Shown piece by piece: positions 26,896-34,760 of a DNA stretch of 64,000 bases. The position numbers were made by a program, and so were the translations under genes. Source of the stretch: Symbiobacterium thermophilum IAM 14863 (GTDB lineage: Bacteria > Bacillota > Sulfobacillia > Symbiobacteriales > Symbiobacteriaceae); NCBI RefSeq assembly GCF_000009905.1, contig NC_006177.1, positions 1,612,001 through 1,676,000 on the forward strand. Reading direction: 5' to 3'. Under the pieces are notes generated by a model. That model worked only from the letters and a program-made list of their open reading frames with translations. It had not been told where the DNA came from and did no database searches. The first letter of the stretch is position 1. The number at the start of each line of letters is the position of its first letter.

Positions 26896-28362
26896 ATGAA
26901 GGAAGAGAAGAGCTTCGTCAAGGAGATCACGCCTCAGTCGGAGGACTTCTCCCGCTGGTACATCGACGTGATCCGCAAGGCCGACCTCATGGACTACACG
27001 CCGGTGCGGGGCTGCATCGTCTTCAAGCCCGACGGCTACGAGCTCTGGGAGCGCATCCAGGCCGGGCTCGACAAGCGGTTCAAGGAGACCGGCCACCGCA
27101 ACGCCTACTTCCCGATGCTGATCCCCGAGTCGTTCTTCCAGAAGGAGAAGGAGCACGTGGAGGGGTTCAACCCCGAGCTGCCCTGGGTGACCGAGGCCGG
27201 CGGCGAGAAGCTGGAGGAGCGGCTGGCCCTCCGGCCCACCTCCGAGACGATCATCGGCCACATGTACGCCCAGTGGATCCAGTCCTACCGGGACCTGCCG
27301 GTGCTGATCAACCAGTGGGCCAACGTCTTCCGCTGGGAGAAGCGCACCCTGCCGTTCCTGCGCACCTCCGAGTTCCTCTGGCAGGAGGGGCACACCGCCC
27401 ACGCCACCGAGGAGGAGGCGCGGGAGGAGACCATGCGCATGCTGGAGGTCTACCGGGACTTCGTGGAGACCGAGATGGCGATCCCGCTGTACGTGGGCCA
27501 GAAGACCCCGTCGGAGAAGTTTGCCGGCGCGGTGGACACCTACTCCATCGAGGCGATGATGAAGGACGGCAAGGCGCTGCAGGCCGGCACCTCCCACTAC
27601 CTGGGCCAGAACTTCGCCAAGGGGTTTGAGATCAAGTTCCTGGACCGGGACAACCAGCTGAAGTACGTCCACACCACCTCCTGGGGCGTGTCCACCCGCC
27701 TGATCGGCGCGCTGATCATGGTCCACGGCGACGACCGGGGCCTGGCCCTGCCGCCGCGCCTCGCGCCCATCCAGGTGATCATGATCCCCGTGGGCCCGCC
27801 CAAGTTCCGGGACAAGGTCATGGCCCGCTTCGACCCGCTCTTCGACGCCCTGAAGGCCGCCGGCGTGCGGGTGAAGGCCGACCTGCGGGAGGAGACCCCG
27901 GGCTGGAAGTTCAACGAGTGGGAGATGCGCGGCGTTCCCCTGCGCATCGAGATCGGACCGCGGGACGTGGACAACAAGCAGTGCCTGATGGTCCGGCGCG
28001 ACACGGGCGAGAAGATCCCGGTGCCGCTGGACGAGGCGGTGGAGCGGGTGCAGGCGCTGCTGGAGGAGATCCAGCGGAACATGTTCGTCAAGGCGAAGGA
28101 GTTCCGGGATGCCCACTCCCACCTGCACATCAACACGCTGGCGGAGCTGAAGGCCCACATCGCCCGGTGCGAGGAGACCGGCGAGATCGCGGGGTTCGTG
28201 CTGGCCGGCTGGTGCGGCGACGCGGCATGTGAAGCGAAGGTGAAGGAGGAGACCAAGTTCACCTCCCGGAACATCCCCTTCCACCCGCCGGCTCGGAAGC
28301 AGGTCTGCCTCTGCTGCGGCAAGGAGGCCCAGCACACCGTCTGGTTCGCCCGGGCGTACTGA
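26896..28362 (+). CDS. proS: Prolyl-tRNA synthetase, archaeal/eukaryotic-type (type 3)
   Basis: 488-aa class II synthetase without the editing insertion of standard bacterial ProRS. Motifs seen: motif 1 region with YFPMLIPESFF, motif 2 QWANVFRWEKRTLPFLRTSEF, motif 3 LIMVHGDDRGLALPP. The anticodon-binding domain and a C-terminal zinc-type domain (WCGDAACEAK and CLCCGKEAQ, ending Tyr) are characteristic of the type 3 family. ATG 26896 has AGGAGAG 8 bases upstream. Expression is governed by the T-box leader. Confidence 0.96.
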   Translation: MKEEKSFVKEITPQSEDFSRWYIDVIRKADLMDYTPVRGCIVFKPDGYELWERIQAGLDKRFKETGHRNAYFPMLIPESFFQKEKEHVEGFNPELPWVTEAGGEKLEERLALRPTSETIIGHMYAQWIQSYRDLPVLINQWANVFRWEKRTLPFLRTSEFLWQEGHTAHATEEEAREETMRMLEVYRDFVETEMAIPLYVGQKTPSEKFAGAVDTYSIEAMMKDGKALQAGTSHYLGQNFAKGFEIKFLDRDNQLKYVHTTSWGVSTRLIGALIMVHGDDRGLALPPRLAPIQVIMIPVGPPKFRDKVMARFDPLFDALKAAGVRVKADLREETPGWKFNEWEMRGVPLRIEIGPRDVDNKQCLMVRRDTGEKIPVPLDEAVERVQALLEEIQRNMFVKAKEFRDAHSHLHINTLAELKAHIARCEETGEIAGFVLAGWCGDAACEAKVKEETKFTSRNIPFHPPARKQVCLCCGKEAQHTVWFARAY

Positions 28363-28376
28363 GCAACGGACAGAGC

Positions 28377-28413
28377 GACCTGGCTGCGGCGATCCCGCAG
28401 CCAGGTCTTCTTT
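28377..28413 (+). terminator. Terminator after proS
   Basis: Perfect 13-bp stem GACCTGGCTGCGG (28377-28389) with CCGCAGCCAGGTC (28395-28407), CGATC loop, followed by TTCTTT. Confidence 0.88.
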
Positions 28414-28846
28414 GCATCCGCTCCTGTAGCCGGACCACGAACTGCCAGAGGCCCTCTCCCCACGTCCCCGCAAGGGGTCCGCCCCAGGTGTAACGGAAGG
28501 TCACGGTGTACTCGCCGGGGGCGTCCGGCAGCCGGAAGGACGCCTCCCGACCGCGGATCGCGCCCCGGCGTACCACCTCTCCGTCCCGGACGACGGTATG
28601 GGTGAGCCGGTCCCAGGTGACGTCCGTCAGGTACCGCACGGTCACCGCCACCCCGGGCTCTGCTGCCACGGGGGCGACCACGCCCGGACTTTCGGCCAGC
28701 AGACGGCAGTGGGGAGGTGCTTAGCCGAACATCTCCGGCTTTCGGCCGCCGATTGCACCTCGAACCCGGGCAGGCGGTCGCAGGCGATGCGAGGCCGGGA
28801 GGCCGCCGCCGACCAGCCGGATGGCCGGGTGGATCTCGGGGCGCAT
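28414..28846 (-). pseudogene. Decayed minus-strand gene fragment
   Basis: On the minus strand an ATG at 28844-28846 with GGAGG nine bases upstream opens a 40-codon frame that stops at about 28721. Directly behind the stop, the same strand encodes a plausible beta-rich segment (AVTVRYLTDVTWDRLTHTVV, then PDAPGEYTVTFRYTWGG) without a proper start. It continues through the proS terminator into proS antisense. This looks like a gene broken by frameshifts or truncation. The family is unknown; the beta-rich part resembles an extracellular Ig-like or sugar-binding domain. A real 40-aa peptide plus chance frame cannot be excluded. Confidence 0.35.
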
Positions 28847-28899
28847 GGACGGACGCCTCCTTCCCGAGGGCGTGGTGCGCGGCCGCAGCCGTCGCACAG

Positions 28900-29847
28900 T
28901 CAGACGCTGAGAGGGAGGCGGCGGGCGCGAAGTGCCCGGCGTACTGCGAACTGGTCCAGCCACCGCTGGGTTTCCGGATCGGCGAAGAAGGCCTCTGCAG
29001 CCGCCCGGCCTCGCCGGTACAGCTCCTCCTTGCCGTCGGCGTCGATGTCGAACTGGGTGGTGCGGTACGGGGCCGTCTCGATGGGGATGATGCGCACGTA
29101 GTCCTGGTTCTCCCGGGCGCTCAGGTCCCGGGCGCTCAGGATCGTGTTCACCATCGCCTGCACCAGCTCCAGGGGCGTGTCCGTGGGTTGGGGCAGGTCA
29201 TCCCCGCCCCGCAGGTCGAAGCCGAACGTGGGCAGGCAGGCCGGACCGCCGATGGGCTGAAACAGGTGGACCGGGAAGTTGGAGAGCAGTCCGCCGTCCA
29301 CCAGGGTGGCCCGCACGCCGTTGGGCAGTTCCAGCCGGTACGGCTGGAAGAAGAAGGGGATGGCCGTGGAGGCCCGGACGGCGTCGGCCACGGGGAAGTC
29401 GTACGGGTCCTCCATGGAGTAGGGCGGTCGGGCCAGGTCGCGGGGGAAGACCAGCATGCGCCGGTGGGTGAGGTCGGTGGCCACGATCTGGCAGGCCACC
29501 GGCAGGTCGCGGAAGGTGACCCGCGGTCGCCCGAGCCGGTCCGAGAGCAGCCGGTCCACCTCCGCCAGCAGCTTCTCGCCCTTGAACATGCCTTCGTGCA
29601 GCAGCAGGCTCGCGACCTTGAGACCCGCGGCGTCGCCGAAGCTGCGCAGGTCCAGGTCCCGGACGATCTCCCGCAGCTCCTGGGCCCGGTAGCCGGCGGC
29701 CACCAGGGCCGCCACCAGGGCACCCGCCGACGTGCCGGCCACGGCCCTCCACCGCCATCCCAGCTCCTCGGCGACCGCGAGCCCGCCCACCAGGGCGATG
29801 CCCTTGACGCCGCCTCCCTTGAACACGGCCTGAGCCAGGCGAATCAT
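28900..29847 (-). CDS. Patatin-like phospholipase
   Basis: 315-aa serine hydrolase on the minus strand. Oxyanion motif FKGGGVKGIAL near the N terminus, nucleophile elbow AGTSAGAL (GxSxG) at about residue 42, and catalytic LVDGGLLSNFPV (Asp of the Ser-Asp dyad). No signal peptide, so likely cytoplasmic or membrane-associated lipase/phospholipase. ATG 29847 has GGGAGGG upstream; longer in-frame sequence is Arg/Gly low complexity. It is divergently oriented from the cupredoxin gene and is the only intact minus-strand gene here. Confidence 0.88.
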   Translation of the reverse strand: MIRLAQAVFKGGGVKGIALVGGLAVAEELGWRWRAVAGTSAGALVAALVAAGYRAQELREIVRDLDLRSFGDAAGLKVASLLLHEGMFKGEKLLAEVDRLLSDRLGRPRVTFRDLPVACQIVATDLTHRRMLVFPRDLARPPYSMEDPYDFPVADAVRASTAIPFFFQPYRLELPNGVRATLVDGGLLSNFPVHLFQPIGGPACLPTFGFDLRGGDDLPQPTDTPLELVQAMVNTILSARDLSARENQDYVRIIPIETAPYRTTQFDIDADGKEELYRRGRAAAEAFFADPETQRWLDQFAVRRALRARRLPLSV

Positions 29848-30080
29848 GCGCACGCCCTCCCGATCGCCCTTCGGGGCGTTCTGCCCAATCTTACGCCCCC
29901 GGTGCGGCGGATGTACCCGGGAGCCGTCTGCACCACGCCTGCCCAGCCATCCTGCCGCTCGCGCCGCCGAGGACGGCCGGTTCCCGACCGCCGCGGGAAG
30001 CCGTGCACCGATTCCTCTCCCGCGCCGGAGGGGATACTGTGGTGCAGCAGCGGACACTCCCGCACCAAGGAGGCATGCAG

Positions 30081-30767
30081 ATGAAGCAGTGGTTGCGACG
30101 GGCAGTGGCGGCCATGACCGCGGCGGTGCTGTTGGCCGTCATGGCTGGCAGGGCGCTGGGGGCGGAGGAGGAGGCGGATGCGGATGCGTTGGCCCACCGG
30201 CTCCAGGATGCCCGCGAGGCGACGCCGGACCTGGTGGCGGCCGCAGCCGCCCGCGACCTGGAGCGGTTCCGTTCCGCCTACAACCGGTTCGCCGCGGCCC
30301 TCGACCCGGTGTTGCCGGCGGTGCGCGCCGAGGACCCGCGCCTGGCCGCGCGGCTGGTGGTCGCCAGTGACGCCCTGCGCGGGTTGGCGCTGGCTGGCAT
30401 CCTGTCCGAAGAGGACGTCGCCCGGGAGGTGGCGGTCCTGCGCGGGGCACTGGAAGAGGCCCTGCGCGCCGCAGCCCGCTCCACCGAACGGGTCCAGCGG
30501 TTCACGGTCGCCGCCCGGGAGTACCGGTTCGAGCCCGACGAGTTGCGGGCCAGGCCGGGAACCCGGATCGTGGTGCGGCTGGAGAACCGGGGACGGGTGC
30601 CGCACGAGTTCCGCATCCCGGAGCTGAACGTGGTCATCGGGCCCGTGGAGCCGGGCCGCAGCGCCGAGGGCGAGTTCATCGTGGAGAGGCCCGGCACGTA
30701 CGGCTATGAGTGCCACGTGGACGGCCACTACCTGAAGGGCATGCGGGGCAGGCTCGTGGTGGAGTGA
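30081..30767 (+). CDS. Exported cupredoxin-domain protein
   Basis: 228-aa protein from ATG 30081 (AAGGAGG at 30067-30073). Residues 1-25 form a signal peptide ending in ALGA. The middle is a charged helical region of about 110 residues. The C-terminal ~90 residues are a cupredoxin: REYRFEPDELRARPGTRIVV, then VPHEFRIPEL with the first His, and ECHVDGHYLKGM supplying Cys, His and Met, the complete type 1 copper ligand set. Likely an extracellular copper-binding or electron-carrier protein. Monocistronic, ended by a hairpin. Confidence 0.82.
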   Translation: MKQWLRRAVAAMTAAVLLAVMAGRALGAEEEADADALAHRLQDAREATPDLVAAAAARDLERFRSAYNRFAAALDPVLPAVRAEDPRLAARLVVASDALRGLALAGILSEEDVAREVAVLRGALEEALRAAARSTERVQRFTVAAREYRFEPDELRARPGTRIVVRLENRGRVPHEFRIPELNVVIGPVEPGRSAEGEFIVERPGTYGYECHVDGHYLKGMRGRLVVE

Positions 30768-30778
30768 CCCTCTGCATC

Positions 30779-30813
30779 GCGCACACCGCCGGGACAGGGC
30801 CGGCGGTGTGCGC
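30779..30813 (+). terminator. Hairpin after the cupredoxin gene
   Basis: Perfect 14-bp stem GCGCACACCGCCGG with CCGGCGGTGTGCGC, 7-nt loop, no U-tract. It lies directly before the mntA control region. Confidence 0.6.
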
Positions 30814-30818
30814 GCGAT

Positions 30819-30833
30819 TGAGAATGAAAATCA
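30819..30833 (+). promoter_or_regulatory. Fur-family-like box upstream of mntA
   Basis: TGAGAATGAAAATCA matches 11 of 14 fixed positions of the 7-1-7 Fur/Zur/PerR consensus TGATAATNATTATCA. It ends 3 bases before the -35 of the mnt promoter. Which family member binds cannot be read from the site. Confidence 0.55.
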
Positions 30834-30836
30834 TGA

Positions 30837-30866
30837 TTGACAGACCGATGGTGCCTGCTGCAGAAT
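30837..30866 (+). promoter_or_regulatory. mntABCD promoter
   Basis: Perfect TTGACA (30837-30842), 18-nt spacer, CAGAAT (30861-30866). It is flanked by the Fur-like box upstream and the MntR-like palindrome downstream. Confidence 0.65.
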
Positions 30867-30881
30867 ACGGATATCGGGCAG

Positions 30882-30903
30882 GAGTTTCCTTAGGGAAAAA
30901 CTC
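30882..30903 (+). promoter_or_regulatory. MntR-like (DtxR-family) operator
   Basis: A 22-bp palindrome reading GAGTTTCCTTAGGGAAAAA plus CTC. Its core TTTCCTTAGGGAAA closely resembles the Bacillus MntR operator (TTTGCCTTAAGGAAACT on the other strand). It begins about 15 bases after the -10, a position suited to repression of the manganese-transporter operon by Mn-loaded MntR. Confidence 0.65.
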
Positions 30904-30917
30904 TTGTGTTGGGGAAA

Positions 30918-30976
30918 ACGGAGCGGCTATCCGCTCCGTGTTTGCCACCCCAAAGTTGGTCCGGGCTAACTTTTTT
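30918..30976 (+). terminator. Hairpin plus terminator in the mntA leader
   Basis: A 9-bp hairpin ACGGAGCGG/CCGCTCCGT with CTAT loop (30918-30939), enclosed by TTGGGG/CCCCAA, is followed by a second stem AAGTTGG/CTAACTT (30953-30972) running into six T residues (30971-30976). The second is a terminator lying inside the transcribed leader, 35 bases before the mntA start, so it may attenuate the operon. Confidence 0.6.
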
Positions 30977-31011
30977 GGGCAAAGGACAAAGGAGATGGAG
31001 GGTGAGTACAG

Positions 31012-31941
31012 GTGGTTGCAAGGTTACGCTTCGGGCTGGTCCTGCTGGCGCTGGGGATCGCGCTGGCCGCCGCCGGCTGCGGAGCCGGCCGGACCGGCAC
31101 GGCGGCGGGGGAACGCATCCCGGTGGTGGCCACCACCGGGATGGTGGCGGATCTCGTGCGGAACATCGGGGGGGAGCGGGTGGCGGTCACGGCGTTGATG
31201 GGGCCCGGCGTCGACCCGCATCTCTTCAAGCCCACGGAGGGGGACGTGGCCCGCCTCCAGCAGGCGCGGATCATCTTCTACAACGGGCTGCACCTGGAGG
31301 GGCGCATGGGCGACATCCTGGTGAAGATGGCGCGGGAGAAGCCCACCGTGGCCGTGGCGGAGCGCATTCCCGAGGAGCGGCTGCTCATCACCGAGGACGG
31401 GGTGGAGGACCCGCACATCTGGTTCGACGTGTCCCTCTGGATGGCGGCGGCGGAGGTCGTGCGGGACGCTCTCGCGGAACTGGATCCGGACGGGCAGAGC
31501 ACTTACGAGCAGAACGCCCGGGCATACCTGGATGAACTCGCGGAGCTGGACGAGTGGGTGCGCGCTGAGCTGGCCACCGTTCCCGCCGCCCGGCGGGTGC
31601 TGGTGACGGCGCACGACGCCTTCGGCTACTTCGGGCGGGCGTACGACGTGGAGGTCGCGGGCCTTCAGGGCATCTCGACGGCGGCCGAGTATGGGCTGGC
31701 GGACCTGGAGCGGACGATCGACCTGCTGGTGGGGCGGCAGATCAAGGCCGTCTTCATCGAGTCCAGCGTGCCCCGCAGCGCGATCGAGGCGCTGGTGGCC
31801 GGCGCAGCCGCCCGGGGACACGCGGTGACCATCGGCGGCGAGCTGTTTTCGGATGCCATGGGAGCCGAGGGAACGCCGGAAGGGACTTACGTGGGCATGA
31901 TCCGGCACAACGTCCGCACCATCGCAGACGCCCTGCGGTGA
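31012..31941 (+). CDS. mntA: Manganese/zinc ABC transporter, lipoprotein binding subunit
   Basis: 309-aa TroA/PsaA-type (cluster A-I) metal-binding lipoprotein. The signal peptide ends in lipobox AAGC with Cys23. Metal ligands can be placed as His70 (VDPHLFKP), His135 (DPHIWFD), His201 (AHDAFGYFG) and Asp281 (LFSDAMG). They fall exactly two residues after the TroA set (68, 133, 199, 279) as I know it. Three His plus Asp is the TroA/ZnuA pattern, whereas PsaA-type Mn proteins have Glu in third place. Context (MntB-like ATPase, MntR-like operator) favours manganese; zinc or iron is possible. GTG 31012 with GGTGAG upstream. Confidence 0.88.
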   Translation: MVARLRFGLVLLALGIALAAAGCGAGRTGTAAGERIPVVATTGMVADLVRNIGGERVAVTALMGPGVDPHLFKPTEGDVARLQQARIIFYNGLHLEGRMGDILVKMAREKPTVAVAERIPEERLLITEDGVEDPHIWFDVSLWMAAAEVVRDALAELDPDGQSTYEQNARAYLDELAELDEWVRAELATVPAARRVLVTAHDAFGYFGRAYDVEVAGLQGISTAAEYGLADLERTIDLLVGRQIKAVFIESSVPRSAIEALVAGAAARGHAVTIGGELFSDAMGAEGTPEGTYVGMIRHNVRTIADALR

Positions 31942-31966
31942 GGATGGGGGAAGGAGGAAGAGCAGC

Positions 31967-32764
31967 ATGTGGGAGCAATGCACGGCGCAAGGCGAACTGC
32001 CGGTGGTGGTGCGCGGCCTGACGGTGGCCTACCAGCGCCGCCCGGTGCTGGAGGACGTGAACCTGTCCCTGCCGCCCGGGCTGCTCATCGGCGTGATCGG
32101 ACCCAACGGGGCCGGCAAGTCGACGCTGCTGAAGGCCATCCTGGGGCTGGTTCCCCGGGTCGCCGGGGAGGTGTGGATCTACGGCCGGCCCGTGGCGGAG
32201 GCCCGGCGCGCGGTGGGCTACGTGCCGCAGCGGGCGGCGGTGGACTGGGACTTTCCCACCGACGTGCTGGACGTGGTGACGATGGGCCGGTATGGCCACC
32301 TGGGGCTCTTCCGCCGGCCGGGCGCGCGGGAGCGCGCCGTCGCGATGGAGGCGCTGGAGAAGGTCGGGATGGCCGACCTGGCCCACCGGCAGATCGGACA
32401 GCTCTCCGGTGGGCAACAGCAGCGGGTCTTCCTCGCCCGGGCCCTGGCGCAGGACGCCCGGATCTACTTCATGGATGAGCCGTTCGCCGGCGTGGACGCC
32501 GCGACCGAGCGGGCGATCATCGGGGTGCTCCACGAGATGAAGGCCCGCGGGCGCACGGTGGTGGTGGTCCACCATGACCTGCAGACCGTGCGGGAGTACT
32601 TCGACTGGCTCGTGTTCCTGAACGGACACGTGCTCGCCGCCGGCCCGGTGGAGCGGGTCTTCACACCGGAGAACCTGGCGCGCACCTACGGCGGCCGGCT
32701 GGGCGGCCTCGCGCAGCTTCCCGCGGCGCCGCAGGCCGCGGGCCGGGGGTGGGGAGGGGACTGA
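31967..32764 (+). CDS. mntB: Manganese/zinc ABC transporter, ATPase
   Basis: 265-aa ABC ATPase: Walker A GPNGAGKSTLL, Q-loop YVPQRAAVDWDFPTDVLDVV (the VDWDFP form typical of MntB/TroB/SitB), signature LSGGQQQRVFLARAL, Walker B IYFMDEPFAG and H-loop VVVHHDL. ATG 31967 has AAGGAGG upstream. The C-terminal 30 residues are an Ala/Gly-rich tail. Two bases separate its stop from the next GTG, so it is coupled to the permease genes. Confidence 0.92.
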   Translation: MWEQCTAQGELPVVVRGLTVAYQRRPVLEDVNLSLPPGLLIGVIGPNGAGKSTLLKAILGLVPRVAGEVWIYGRPVAEARRAVGYVPQRAAVDWDFPTDVLDVVTMGRYGHLGLFRRPGARERAVAMEALEKVGMADLAHRQIGQLSGGQQQRVFLARALAQDARIYFMDEPFAGVDAATERAIIGVLHEMKARGRTVVVVHHDLQTVREYFDWLVFLNGHVLAAGPVERVFTPENLARTYGGRLGGLAQLPAAPQAAGRGWGGD

Positions 32765-32766
32765 GC

Positions 32767-33699
32767 GTGCACGCGAACGCACTCTGGGTGATGGGGGGTA
32801 CGGCCTTGCTGGGGCTGGCCGGCGGGGTGCTGGGCGCCTTCGCTCTGCTGAGGCGGAGAGCCCTGCTGGGCGACGTGCTGGCGCACGCGGCGTTGCCGGG
32901 GATCGCGCTCGCCTACATGGCGACGGGGACCAAGGCGGCAGGCCCCCTGCTCATCGGCGCGACGGCCTCCGGCGTGCTGGGCGTGTTGGCGATGCGCGCC
33001 ATCACGCGCTGGTCCCGGTTGAAGGAGGACGCGGCCATGAGCCTGGTGCTCACCGTCTTTTTCGGGCTCGGCATCATGCTGCTCGGCTGGGTGCAGCGCA
33101 TGCCGGGGGGAAACCAGAGCGGGCTTGACAAGTTCCTCTTCGGGCAGGCCGCGTCGATCGTGCCCCGGGACCTGCAGGTGATCGCGGTGGCCGCGGCCCT
33201 GCTCTGTCTGGCGATCCTCGTGCTGTACAAGGAGTTCAAACTGCTTGCCTTCGACCCGGACTTCGGCGCCGTGCTGGGCTTTCCGGTGGTCGCACTGGAT
33301 CTGCTGCTCAGCCTCTGCATCGCCCTGGCGGTGGTGATCGGGCTGGAGGCGGTGGGCGTGGTGCTCATGGCCGCCCTGCTGACCACCCCGGCGGTCGCGG
33401 CGCGGTACTGGACCCACCGGCTGTCGGTCATGGTGCCGCTGGCGGGGCTCTTCGGCGCCGCCTCCGGCGTCGTCGGCACGCTGGCGTCGCAGATCGGCCC
33501 CCGCATGCCCACCGGCCCGCTCATCGTCCTGGCCGCCAGCCTGCTCTTTTTCCTGTCGCTGCTGGCTGCCCCGCATCGGGGGCTTCTGGCCCGGCTCATC
33601 CGATTGCGGCGCGCCCAGGCGCAAGCCTCGCCACGCCGTCCGGATGGGACGCCCCTCGGGCAGGCGGCGGCCGGACCGCGGCCGGGTGATGGCGCATGA
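32767..33699 (+). CDS. mntC: Manganese/zinc ABC transporter, permease 1
   Basis: 310-aa ABC-3 family permease with eight or more hydrophobic segments. It carries the loop motif RRRALLGDVLAHAALPGIAL near the N terminus and EAVGVVLMAALLTTPAVAAR toward the end. A hydrophilic C-terminal tail of about 35 residues (Arg/Pro/Gly-rich) follows the last membrane segment. GTG 32767 has GGGGAGGGG upstream. Its end overlaps the second permease gene by four bases, giving the two-permease layout of mntABCD/troABCD. Confidence 0.92.
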   Translation: MHANALWVMGGTALLGLAGGVLGAFALLRRRALLGDVLAHAALPGIALAYMATGTKAAGPLLIGATASGVLGVLAMRAITRWSRLKEDAAMSLVLTVFFGLGIMLLGWVQRMPGGNQSGLDKFLFGQAASIVPRDLQVIAVAAALLCLAILVLYKEFKLLAFDPDFGAVLGFPVVALDLLLSLCIALAVVIGLEAVGVVLMAALLTTPAVAARYWTHRLSVMVPLAGLFGAASGVVGTLASQIGPRMPTGPLIVLAASLLFFLSLLAAPHRGLLARLIRLRRAQAQASPRRPDGTPLGQAAAGPRPGDGA

Positions 33700-34547
33700 T
33701 CGCCGCGCTCGTCATCGTCGCGGTCGGTGCCCTGGTGGCGGGATCGGCCGGCCTGGTAGGCTCGTTTCTGGTGCTGCGCCGGATGACGATGCTGGGCGAC
33801 GCCATCAGCCACGCGGTGCTGCCGGGCATCGCACTGGGGTTCCTGCTCACGGGCAGCCGCGCCGCGCCGGTCATGCTGCTGGCCGCCGGGCTCTTCGGGC
33901 TCCTCACCGCTTATCTCGTTCAGGCCCTGCAGCGGGCCGGGGTGCAGGAGGACGCCGGCATGGGCGTCACCTTTACCGCTTTCTTCTCCCTGGGCGTGGT
34001 GCTGATCTCCGCGTTCGCCGGCCGGGTGCACCTGGACCTCGATCACGTGCTGTACGGCGAGATCGCGTTTGCGCCGTGGGACCTCTGGGTCGTGGGCGGG
34101 CGGAGCCTGGGGCCCCGGGCGCTCTGGACGATGGGCGCGGTCTTCCTGACCGATCTGGCGGCCGTGCTCCTGTTCTTCAAGGAACTGAAGATCTGCGCGT
34201 TCGACCCGGAGACCGCTTCCGTGCAAGGCGTGAACGTCACGGCCTTCCACTACCTGCTGATGTCCCTGGTCTCCCTGACCACGGTGGGCGCGTTCGACGC
34301 CGTGGGGGCGATCCTCGCGGTGGCGATGCTGGTGCTGCCGGGCGCTACGGCCTATCTGCTCACCGACCGGCTGGAGACGATGCTGGCGCTGTCTGTGGGG
34401 ATCGGGGCGGTGACCAGTGCGCTGGGCTACCTGTTGGCGCGGGCGACCGACACCCCCGTGGCCGGGGCGATGGCGGTGGCCGGCGGGGCCCTGTTCGCCC
34501 TGGCCTTCGGATGGTCCGGGCGGAAACGTCTCGTCCGCGCCCGTTGA
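33696..34547 (+). CDS. mntD: Manganese/zinc ABC transporter, permease 2
   Basis: 283-aa second ABC-3 permease, paralogous to the preceding one: RRMTMLGDAISHAVLPGIAL and DAVGAILAVAMLVLPGATAY are the matching motifs. Eight to nine membrane segments. ATG 33696 overlaps the previous stop (ATGA). Last gene of the operon; a terminator follows. Confidence 0.92.
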   Translation: MIAALVIVAVGALVAGSAGLVGSFLVLRRMTMLGDAISHAVLPGIALGFLLTGSRAAPVMLLAAGLFGLLTAYLVQALQRAGVQEDAGMGVTFTAFFSLGVVLISAFAGRVHLDLDHVLYGEIAFAPWDLWVVGGRSLGPRALWTMGAVFLTDLAAVLLFFKELKICAFDPETASVQGVNVTAFHYLLMSLVSLTTVGAFDAVGAILAVAMLVLPGATAYLLTDRLETMLALSVGIGAVTSALGYLLARATDTPVAGAMAVAGGALFALAFGWSGRKRLVRAR

Positions 34548-34563
34548 CGGGGCGGCCTGATCT

Positions 34564-34604
34564 GGGGCAGTCTTACCATGGAAGGGAGACTGCCCCCCTT
34601 GTTT
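34564..34604 (+). terminator. Terminator after mntD
   Basis: Perfect 10-bp stem GGGGCAGTCT (34564-34573) with AGACTGCCCC (34587-34596), 13-nt loop, followed by CCTTGTTTG. Confidence 0.75.
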
Positions 34605-34760
34605 GGGTAGAGCCGCCGCTGACAGGGCAGTCTAGGAAGCGGCGATCATCGGAGGAGGAAAACGGTCACCGTGTACGGAATACCTTACCCCAGGCGAGCC
34701 CGGACCCAGCCCTTCAGTGGCCGGGAACCCGCGCTTCTCCAGTCGGAGGTCTTTGGGGTC

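Noticed and set aside
28717-30084. Plus-strand frame of about 455 codons opposite the patatin gene
   Set aside because: Antisense shadow; the minus-strand frame has the GxSxG and DGG catalytic motifs and a good ribosome site.
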